NCBI GenBank assembly: GCA_900321955.1
Contig: ONXX01000088.1
Location: forward strand, 1-5,550
Origin: an uncultured Bacillota bacterium
GTDB taxonomy: Bacteria > Bacillota_I > Bacilli_A > Erysipelotrichales > Erysipelotrichaceae
DNA: 5,550 nucleotides
Direction of reading: 5' to 3'
Below, in pieces: positions 1 to 4,595 of this stretch. Position 1 is the stretch's first letter, and every line of letters starts with the position of its first letter. The notes beneath the pieces are model-generated. The model saw only the letters and a program-made list of their open reading frames with translations. It was not told the DNA's origin and did no database searches. Both the position numbers and the translations under genes were made by a program.

Positions 1-103
1 CTATAAGAACAATAAACTGGCCATCTCTTTGGACAATCAGAAAGAGAATATCAGCAAGATGCTGAAACTGGTCGACAATCTGGATAAACTGGAGAAGAAA
101 TGA
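1..103 (+). CDS. C-terminal end of an upstream protein (possibly Mfd)
   Basis: This is the last 33 codons of a gene that begins before the window; the first complete codon is at base 2 and the TGA is at 101-103. The visible tail is lysine- and leucine-rich and ends in an amphipathic helix (KMLKLVDNLDKLEKK). The stop overlaps the start of rqcP by 4 bases (ATGA), which suggests translational coupling. In many Bacillota the genes just upstream of rqcP are mfd (transcription-repair coupling factor) and/or mazG. A short strand followed by a leucine-rich helix is compatible with the end of the Mfd C-terminal domain, but 33 residues do not allow a firm identification. The reading frame is well supported; the product name is only a positional guess. 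Confidence 0.6.
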   Translation, partial: YKNNKLAISLDNQKENISKMLKLVDNLDKLEKK

Positions 104-372
104 GAATTGATAAATATTTGAAAGTCGCAAGGATCTTAAAGCGCAGGGAAGTGGGAAAACAGCTCGCTTTGAACGGCCGCCTGTTTATCAATGAGAGGCA
201 GGCCAAACCTTCGGGGGAAGTGAATGTGGGTGATACCATCCGCATCATTTTCGGTCATCGCGAGATCCTCATTCGGGTCAATGAAGTCAGGGAATCGGCT
301 TCCAAGGAACAGGCTTTTGCCATGTATGAGATCCTGGAAGAAAAGAAGGAAGCCTATCAGGCGGATCTTTAG
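100..372 (+). CDS. rqcP: RqcP, S4-domain ribosome-associated quality control protein (YabO family)
   Basis: This 90-residue protein is almost entirely one S4 RNA-binding domain. Residues 1-16 (MRIDKYLKVARILKRR) carry the family signature, followed by GRLFINERQAKPS (26-38) and VGDTIRIIFG (43-52). Length and sequence match B. subtilis RqcP/YabO, which is about 86 residues. In B. subtilis, RqcP binds stalled 50S subunits carrying peptidyl-tRNA and works with RqcH to add C-terminal alanine tails to nascent chains. The ATG at 100 is preceded by GGAG at 91-94 with 5-base spacing and overlaps the previous stop. divIC follows 41 bases downstream, a classic Bacillota neighbourhood. The heat-shock paralogue HslR (Hsp15) shares the S4 fold, but the small size and the divIC context favour RqcP. 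Confidence 0.92.
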   Translation: MRIDKYLKVARILKRREVGKQLALNGRLFINERQAKPSGEVNVGDTIRIIFGHREILIRVNEVRESASKEQAFAMYEILEEKKEAYQADL

Positions 373-377
373 CAGTT

Positions 378-407
378 TTGTTTTTGGAAAAATGAATGTA
401 GTATAAT
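378..407 (+). promoter_or_regulatory. Putative sigma-A promoter for divIC, predicting a leaderless mRNA
   Basis: A perfect -10 hexamer TATAAT lies at 402-407, with a weak -35 candidate TTGTTT at 378-383 and an 18-base spacer. The divIC ATG begins at 414, only 6 bases after the -10 box. Transcription from this box would therefore start at or within a couple of bases of the ATG. No Shine-Dalgarno sequence is visible in front of that ATG. The -10 match is seen directly; promoter activity is inferred, and read-through from rqcP could also express divIC. Confidence 0.6.
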
Positions 408-413
408 ATATGT

Positions 414-713
414 ATGGCTAAAAAAGGCAAGAAGAAGAAAAACAGCATTATTTCCAAACTGGTGTCGATCGTGCTGATCGTTGCAGCGATCGCGATTCTG
501 ACCGGTGTTTTGGATAAGATCTATAAAATGTTCACCCTGCAGCAGCAGGCGAAAGTCGTCGAGGCGGAACTGGAAGCTTTAAGAGATGAGAACGCTTCTT
601 TAACTTCGACCAAGGAAAAGCTGGAGGATCCGGATTATGTCCAGACCTACGCCAGAGGTGAATACATGTTTTCAAAGGGCGACGAAAAGGTTTTCTATCT
701 GCCCGGCGATTAA
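414..713 (+). CDS. divIC: DivIC/FtsB-type septum formation initiator protein
   Basis: This 99-residue bitopic membrane protein has a very basic cytoplasmic N-terminus (KKGKKKK, residues 3-9), one transmembrane helix at about 16-33 (LVSIVLIVAAIAIL...), and an extracytoplasmic coiled coil at about 42-71. It ends with the conserved family tail DPDYVQTYARGEYMFSKGDE (72-91). DivIC pairs with FtsL in the divisome and supports septal peptidoglycan synthesis through FtsW/PBP2b. Position after rqcP supports the DivIC name over other FtsB-like proteins. An in-frame TAG at 399-401 rules out a much longer N-terminus, so the ATG at 414 is the best start even though it has no Shine-Dalgarno and sits just behind a TATAAT box. 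The gene is followed by an intrinsic terminator. Confidence 0.92.
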   Translation: MAKKGKKKKNSIISKLVSIVLIVAAIAILTGVLDKIYKMFTLQQQAKVVEAELEALRDENASLTSTKEKLEDPDYVQTYARGEYMFSKGDEKVFYLPGD

Positions 714-739
714 GGAATAAATACAGGTTCTTGTACAAG

Positions 740-761
740 GCGGTCTTTGACCGCTTTTTTT
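740..761 (+). terminator. Rho-independent terminator after divIC
   Basis: A perfect 6-bp stem, GCGGTC (740-745) and GACCGC (749-754), encloses a 3-base TTT loop and is followed by seven T residues (755-761). Flanking AAG upstream can extend the stem by pairing into the T run. It works only for plus-strand transcription, because there is no T tract on the other side. It lies 27 bases after the divIC stop and separates the rqcP-divIC unit from the genes starting at 815. Confidence 0.9.
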
Positions 762-800
762 GTTTTCAGGTGAAATGGTTTTTCAAACGAATAATGTAGT

Positions 801-808
801 AAGGGAGG
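801..808 (+). promoter_or_regulatory. Strong Shine-Dalgarno site of the small Phd-like gene
   Basis: AAGGGAGG at 801-808 lies 6 bases before the ATG at 815. It is one of the strongest ribosome binding sites in the window and is the main reason to accept the 58-codon gene behind it. No convincing -35/-10 pair is visible between the terminator and this site; AATAAT at 790-795 is the only -10-like string. Confidence 0.75.
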
Positions 809-814
809 TCTCTT

Positions 815-991
815 ATGATCATTGCCACAGCTACGCAGATGAAAAACAATTTCGGCAAATATCTCAAATACGCCTTGCGAAACGGAGAAGTCTATATTGA
901 AAAACACGGGACGATCGTTGCCAAACTGATCCTGATCGAAAAAAGCAATTCCTGTCTTTCGGAAGGACTCAAGCAGGGGACCAGAGGATGA
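815..991 (+). CDS. Short Phd/YefM-family antitoxin-like protein
   Basis: This 58-residue protein begins MIIATATQMKNNFGKYLKYA and continues with NGEVYIEKHGTIVAKLILIE (23-42). That is the layout of the Phd/YefM (prevent-host-death) antitoxin N-terminal domain: a first strand, a K-N-N-F-G-K-Y-L helix, and a hairpin with a 'V.I.K.G..VA.L' pattern. Such antitoxins usually run to about 75-90 residues, so the toxin-binding C-terminal tail is short here. Family members dimerise, bind operator DNA and repress their own operon. The start has a strong Shine-Dalgarno, and the stop overlaps the next gene by 4 bases (ATGA), the typical antitoxin-first order. No clear operator palindrome is seen. The fold is inferred from the pattern; the function as a true antitoxin is uncertain because the partner looks catalytically degenerate. 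Confidence 0.8.
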   Translation: MIIATATQMKNNFGKYLKYALRNGEVYIEKHGTIVAKLILIEKSNSCLSEGLKQGTRG

Positions 992-1392
992 AGGTCTTAT
1001 TCTCGGCCGAAGTGATCTTCGCCATCCTGAAGGAAGAAGACTGCGCAGCAGACGGACGCAGTCTTTTGAATGCCTGTCAGGAGAAGAGACTTGACGGCTA
1101 TATCTGCATCGATACGCTTGTGCAGCTTTCCAGAATGCTGGACAGGAAAAGCTTTGCCCTGGCCTTGCCTATTCTGTCCAAACTGCTTACACCCATCGGG
1201 GTGAATCTGCGCGATCTGCGGGAGGCGATGGCCTATCAGAACATGGAAAAAGGACTGGAGATCGTTTTGACATACCGCCACCGTCTGAATTGTCTGGTCG
1301 TAAAGCAGAAAAACCTTTATGATAATAGTACAATAAAGCTGTATGTTCCAAAGGAACTGAAAAGGATGCTGGAAGATGGAAAAACAGATTAG
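988..1392 (+). CDS. PIN-domain (VapC-like) protein with degenerate active site
   Basis: This 134-residue protein matches the layout of VapC-type PIN proteins along its length. Strand 1 is MKVLFSAEVIFAIL (1-14), a central helix is YICIDTLVQLSRML (38-51), a later helix lies around MEKGLEIVLTYRHRL (86-100), then LVVKQKNLY (103-111) and IKLYVPKEL (116-124). Active PIN nucleases carry acidic residues in strand 1 (LLDTN), in the central helix (S..T..EL), in a DFED motif and near IVTRNxKDF. Here the corresponding positions read S6, Q46, N85/K88 and L110, so metal-dependent RNase activity is unlikely. The gene is coupled by ATGA overlap to the Phd-like gene, with AGGGGA 7 bases before its ATG, and overlaps the NUDIX gene by 17 bases. 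The PIN assignment is by pattern; the loss of catalysis is inferred. Confidence 0.72.
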   Translation: MKVLFSAEVIFAILKEEDCAADGRSLLNACQEKRLDGYICIDTLVQLSRMLDRKSFALALPILSKLLTPIGVNLRDLREAMAYQNMEKGLEIVLTYRHRLNCLVVKQKNLYDNSTIKLYVPKELKRMLEDGKTD

Positions 1393-1903
1393 CAGAGAAG
1401 AGATCTATAACGGTAAAGTGATCCATGTGGTCAAAGATGAAGTGGAACTGGATGACGGGACAAGATCGATCCGGGAAGTCGTCCTTCATAACGGCGGTGC
1501 CTGCATCGCTTTGAAAAACGAAGGCAAATACTACATGGTCAGCCAATACCGCTATTCTTTAGGCAAGGAAATGCTGGAATTTCCGGCCGGCAAGATCGAA
1601 AAGGGCGAAGATCCGGATGAGACGATCCTGAGGGAAGCAGTAGAAGAGACCGGCTACAGCGTGAAGAACATCAAAAAGCTGGGTTCGATCATTCCGACCT
1701 GCGGTTATTGTTCGGAGAGGATCCATCTGTATTACGGCGAAGCGGATGAAAAGATCGGCCAGCATTTCGATCCGGATGAAAGGATCGACCTCAAGCGTTA
1801 TACTTATAAGCAGATCGCTGAAATGATTTCCAACGGGCAGATCGATGACGCCAAGACGATCGCTGTCATGTATCATCTGAAAAACGAGGGCATCGATGGC
1901 TGA
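1376..1903 (+). CDS. nudF: NUDIX hydrolase, ADP-ribose pyrophosphatase-like
   Basis: This 175-residue protein has a complete NUDIX box at residues 72-94: G72, E78, R86, E87, E90, E91 and G93 fit G-x5-E-x7-REUxEExGU exactly. The preceding EFPAGK (68-73) and the region around GGACIALKNEGKYYMVSQYRY (40-60) resemble the NudF/ADP-ribose pyrophosphatase group, which cleaves ADP-ribose to AMP and ribose 5-phosphate with Mg2+. Length fits that group. One difference: the stretch PTCGYCSE (107-114) aligns with the 'TSPGFADE' segment of B. subtilis NudF and puts Cys109 where the group's characteristic proline is expected, so the substrate is not certain. The ATG at 1376 lies inside the PIN-like gene; AAAGGA upstream at 1361-1366 is a plausible Shine-Dalgarno. 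The stop overlaps the next gene by 8 bases. Confidence 0.88.
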   Translation: MEKQISREEIYNGKVIHVVKDEVELDDGTRSIREVVLHNGGACIALKNEGKYYMVSQYRYSLGKEMLEFPAGKIEKGEDPDETILREAVEETGYSVKNIKKLGSIIPTCGYCSERIHLYYGEADEKIGQHFDPDERIDLKRYTYKQIAEMISNGQIDDAKTIAVMYHLKNEGIDG

Positions 1904-2687
1904 TTTTAACAGTCTGGTTTCGGGGCTCGAACAGGAAAAGGATGACGTCAAGGCGTATTTCACTTCCTTTTTTGAAACGGGCAGGCTGAAAGACTATACG
2001 ATGGATCCGCGCTGTGACAGGGACATGAAAAAGGCCATCACCTTCATGTTTCGTTCAAAGAAGGACATCAGGGAAAGATGCGAGATCGCATTGTCTTATG
2101 AACCCTTATGCCTGGAAGCCTTCTTTGTCTCCTATATTCTGAGCGAAGACATCTTTGCCGACCTGCTTTTCAAGGATTACTATGGTGAGCTCGATTCCTA
2201 CAGTGAACTGAGTGAGCATCAGCAGGAGTGCTACATCCGCATCCTGTCTTTCTATGTGGAGTTTCTGATGGATATCAGAAACTTCAGCAAGGCGATCAAA
2301 GTGGAGCGGCAGATCATCCGTTTCACGTCTTTTAAAAACCACGACGATGTCGATCGTCTGAGTTTCCTTTACAGCGTTGTTGAAAATGCGGATGATTTCT
2401 ACCGTCTGTATCTGGACTGTGATTTTGATATTTACAACTACATCCTTCTGATCGTAACGCTCTTAAAGCACGATGATGAGTATCGGGCAAAGGAGGTTAC
2501 ACTGGACATGTTTGAAAACATACCGTATACTTCCTATCTGGATCACATGTGGGATCTGGATGAAAATGACGAAGAACAGAAAAAGTTCATCGAAGACATT
2601 GAAAGTCTCTATGAATATATCAGTGCTGTCCCGTCTTTCTTCTCCTTTATCAATACGCTGCGAGAGAAAAGCGAAGGAACGCTTTAG
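1896..2687 (+). CDS. Uncharacterised all-helical, TPR-like cytoplasmic protein
   Basis: I do not firmly recognise this 263-residue protein. It is acidic, has no signal peptide or membrane segment, and appears to be all alpha-helical. Several helix pairs look like degenerate tetratricopeptide units: IALSYEPLCLEAFFVSYILS (64-83), a pair around 110-143 including DIRNFSKAIKVERQII, DRLSFLYSVVENADDFYRLY (153-172) and NYILLIVTLLKHDDEYRAKEV (181-201). The order 'AL...P.C.EA', 'F..AI......I', then 'L....Y..D...Y.YI..L......Y.A' recalls ST7-like helical-repeat proteins, a loose resemblance only. The start is supported by GAGGG at 1886-1890, 5 bases upstream, and by an 8-base overlap with the NUDIX gene. 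Codon use is like its neighbours. A protein-interaction role would fit the fold but has no direct support. Confidence 0.85.
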   Translation: MADFNSLVSGLEQEKDDVKAYFTSFFETGRLKDYTMDPRCDRDMKKAITFMFRSKKDIRERCEIALSYEPLCLEAFFVSYILSEDIFADLLFKDYYGELDSYSELSEHQQECYIRILSFYVEFLMDIRNFSKAIKVERQIIRFTSFKNHDDVDRLSFLYSVVENADDFYRLYLDCDFDIYNYILLIVTLLKHDDEYRAKEVTLDMFENIPYTSYLDHMWDLDENDEEQKKFIEDIESLYEYISAVPSFFSFINTLREKSEGTL

Positions 2688-2696
2688 TGCTATAAT
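2688..2696 (+). promoter_or_regulatory. Extended -10 promoter before the second Phd-like gene
   Basis: TGCTATAAT at 2688-2696 is a perfect extended -10 element (TGn plus TATAAT), beginning immediately after the stop codon of the preceding gene. No -35 match is found 16-18 bases upstream, which extended -10 promoters can tolerate. The next ATG is 9 bases after the box, so this promoter would make a leaderless or nearly leaderless mRNA. AGGGG at 2697-2701 could act as a Shine-Dalgarno only in read-through transcripts that start further upstream. It could drive the whole 2706-to-rsmI block. Confidence 0.62.
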
Positions 2697-2705
2697 AGGG
2701 GTAAC

Positions 2706-3002
2706 ATGAACATAGATATCAGAAAAATACAGGAAATTAAAGACGAACTGGATTCTCTTAACGAGAACGATGTTTTGTTTATCGAGGATGAGGGAAACGT
2801 AAAGTATGCCATCATGCCGATCGAATTATATGACTCTATGGAAGATCTGATGAGCGTGCTCAACGGCCAGAACGGCACGTCGGTCAGGATCGCCACACCG
2901 GATGATCTTGATTTAAGCTACGACGAATATGAGCGGATCAAGAAGCAGATCATGGATGCCGTAGAGAAGACATTTATGCCGAAACCGGAGAAACTGAACT
3001 GA
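2706..3002 (+). CDS. Phd/YefM-like protein without an adjacent toxin
   Basis: This is a 98-residue acidic protein. Residues 2-50 resemble the Phd/YefM antitoxin domain: a helix NIDIRKIQEIKDELDSLNEN (2-21), then a hairpin DVLFIEDEGNVKYAIMPIEL (22-41) with the 'V.I...G...Y.I.P.E.Y' pattern, then a helix YDSMEDLMSVLNG (42-54). The C-terminal 40 residues are charged and helical (SYDEYERIKKQIMDAVEKTF, 71-90). Family members are DNA-binding repressors that neutralise toxins, but the next gene here is tmk, overlapping by 1 base (TGATG), and no toxin is adjacent. A role as a stand-alone regulator is conceivable. It is preceded by its own extended -10 element. The fold assignment is by pattern only and is moderately secure; function is unknown. 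Confidence 0.8.
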   Translation: MNIDIRKIQEIKDELDSLNENDVLFIEDEGNVKYAIMPIELYDSMEDLMSVLNGQNGTSVRIATPDDLDLSYDEYERIKKQIMDAVEKTFMPKPEKLN

Positions 3003-3637
3003 TGAAAGGATTGTTTATTACCTTTGAAGGGCCGGACGGATCCGGCAAGACTTCTGTTGCGACCGCCGTATGCGAAAAGCTCAGTCAGATGGGCTATGAT
3101 GTGATCCATACCAGAGAGCCGGGCGGCATTGCCATCTCGGAAGATATACGAAACATCATTCTCGATCCCAAGAACACAATGATGGATGCCAAGACAGAGG
3201 CTCTACTGTATGCCGCTTCCAGGCGCCAGCATCTGGTGGAGAAGGTCTTTCCGGCAGTAAAGGAAGGAAAGATCGTCATCTGTGAGCGCTTTTTGGATTC
3301 CTCTCTGGCTTACCAGGGCTATGGCCGAAATCTCGGCTTTGACGAGGTCCTTTCGATCAATCTGTTTGCGATCGACAACACCTATCCGGATATGACGATC
3401 TATCTCGATGTGGATGAAGAGATCGGCTTAAGCCGTCTTTCCGACCGCGCTTTCAAGGATCGTCTTGATCAGGAGTCGATCGAATTCCACCACCGTGTAT
3501 CGGAAGGATACAGAGAGGTGCTGAAACGCTTTAAAGACCGCATTACGATCATCGATGCTTCCAAAAGCAAGGAAGAAGTCATCGATGCTTCAATGAAGGA
3601 AATACTGAAACTGATCAATGATCAAAGAACAGCTTAA
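3002..3637 (+). CDS. tmk: Thymidylate kinase
   Basis: This 211-residue protein phosphorylates dTMP to dTDP with ATP, an essential step of dTTP synthesis in the cytoplasm. The P-loop is GPDGSGKT (10-17), the REPGG motif is at 38-42, the substrate motif ERFLDSSLAYQG at 95-106, and the LID-region FKDRLDQESIEFHHRV at about 151-166. Length is normal for the family. The usual DR(Y/F) motif reads ERF here (E95), a conservative acidic change. The start overlaps the previous stop by 1 base; GGAG at 2987-2990 is 11 bases upstream, so coupling probably helps initiation. The C-terminus contains an IDAS repeat (184-187 and 194-197) caused by a 13-base direct repeat. It overlaps holB by 20 bases. Confidence 0.97.
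   Translation: MKGLFITFEGPDGSGKTSVATAVCEKLSQMGYDVIHTREPGGIAISEDIRNIILDPKNTMMDAKTEALLYAASRRQHLVEKVFPAVKEGKIVICERFLDSSLAYQGYGRNLGFDEVLSINLFAIDNTYPDMTIYLDVDEEIGLSRLSDRAFKDRLDQESIEFHHRVSEGYREVLKRFKDRITIIDASKSKEEVIDASMKEILKLINDQRTA
3549..3591 (+). repeat. Pair of 13-bp direct repeats inside the tmk 3' end
   Basis: TCATCGATGCTTC occurs at 3549-3561 and again at 3579-3591, exactly 30 bases (10 codons) apart and in the same frame. It encodes IDAS twice near the C-terminus of thymidylate kinase. It could reflect a small tandem duplication followed by drift, or chance similarity in a region of biased codon use. Confidence 0.5.
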
Positions 3638-4586
3638 AGATTCCGAACCGATTGCCTATCGGAGTCTTTTAAACGCATTGCAGAATTCAAAAGTAGCGCA
3701 CAGCTACTTGTTTTCTGGTGAATACAACCCCTTAAAGATCGAAGCTGCCTATCTGCTGGCAGAATCGATCATCGAAGGAAAAAATGATTTTGCCTGCGAG
3801 ACCTGTGATACCTGCAAGAGGATTCGGGCCAACAAGTATTTTGATGTGATCTTTGTCGATGGCTATGAGCGAAGCATCCGCAAGGATGATGTCGAGAACA
3901 TTCTCGATGAGTTTTCCCGCACTTCTTTAGAGACGTCGGGCAAGAAGGTCTACATCCTCGCCAACATCAACAACGCCTCCGCCAAGGTATTGAATATGAT
4001 CCTGAAATTCATGGAGGAGCCAAGTTCCTCCAATACTTTCGGCATCTTCATCACCGACCGCAAGGACGATCTGCTGCCGACGATCGTTTCGCGCTGCCAG
4101 GAGGTGCCTTTCCTGACAAGAGACTTTTCTTTTCTGATCGAAAAGTACGTGGACAGGGGTTTTGATCCGACCGATGCCTATCTTCTATCGGCCATCTTCC
4201 ATCGTTTCGATCCGGAATTCGATCTCAATGATCCTGTCTATCTCGGGGCAAAGGAATACGTCTTCAAGACGATCGAGACTTTGGATGAAAAAGACTATCT
4301 GCCCGTCCTTTTCTACAGGGAGTTTTATTCTCTGTTCAAGGAGAGGGATGATTTCAGAAAGCTGGTCGACATGTATCTGTCGATCATGATCGTCATGATC
4401 AACGATGCCCTCCAGCACAGACAACTGGATGACGAACAGTACAATTCCTATCTCAGGATGATCGAAGCGCATAAACCGGGCAAACTGCTGCAGATTTTTG
4501 TGGATGCCGGCGATAAAGCGGCACGCAATGCGGAGCGTAAACTGCTGTTTGACGCGATCAGTTATGAGATAATATCATATATCTGA
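3618..4586 (+). CDS. holB: DNA polymerase III clamp-loader subunit delta'
   Basis: This 322-residue protein is the delta' subunit of the DNA polymerase III clamp loader. AHSYLFSG (27-34) leads into a lost Walker A (no GKT), as expected for the non-ATP-binding delta' rather than DnaX. A cysteine cluster C60-x2-C63-x2-C66 marks the zinc module, KFMEEP (130-135) matches the LEEP motif, and SRC (158-160) provides the arginine finger that completes the neighbouring ATPase site. Segment IRKDDVENILDEFSRTSLET (87-106) closely follows B. subtilis HolB. The first of the usual four zinc cysteines is absent, with I51/I52 in that area. The start lies within tmk; an in-frame TGA at 3612-3614 excludes a longer form, and no close Shine-Dalgarno exists, so translation probably depends on coupling to tmk. 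Confidence 0.93.
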   Translation: MIKEQLKDSEPIAYRSLLNALQNSKVAHSYLFSGEYNPLKIEAAYLLAESIIEGKNDFACETCDTCKRIRANKYFDVIFVDGYERSIRKDDVENILDEFSRTSLETSGKKVYILANINNASAKVLNMILKFMEEPSSSNTFGIFITDRKDDLLPTIVSRCQEVPFLTRDFSFLIEKYVDRGFDPTDAYLLSAIFHRFDPEFDLNDPVYLGAKEYVFKTIETLDEKDYLPVLFYREFYSLFKERDDFRKLVDMYLSIMIVMINDALQHRQLDDEQYNSYLRMIEAHKPGKLLQIFVDAGDKAARNAERKLLFDAISYEIISYI

Positions 4587-4595
4587 AGGTGAATT

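Noticed and set aside
224..406. 60-codon plus-strand open frame overlapping rqcP
   Set aside because: It is an out-of-frame shadow of the S4-domain gene with no ribosome binding site.
790..797. AATAAT/TAATGT as a -10 box for the Phd-like gene
   Set aside because: No acceptable -35 element is found at 16-18 bases and the match is weak; a promoter must exist after the terminator or read-through occurs, but I cannot place it.
1187..1546. 119-codon open frame on the minus strand
   Set aside because: It lies opposite the PIN-like and NUDIX genes, which are supported by motifs; its translation shows no recognisable domain.
1559..1963. 134-codon open frame on the minus strand
   Set aside because: It is antisense to the NUDIX hydrolase, mirrors its codon pattern and has no family signature.
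4382..4401. GATCATGATC palindrome and neighbouring GATC repeats
   Set aside because: It encodes SIMIVMIND within holB, and GATC strings are frequent throughout the window because of codon preference, so it is not evidence for an operator or origin.
4566..4583. AT-rich stretch before ricT as a promoter
   Set aside because: It contains no TATAAT with suitable spacing to a -35 and encodes the conserved-length C-terminus of HolB; the 9-base intergenic gap fits an operon.
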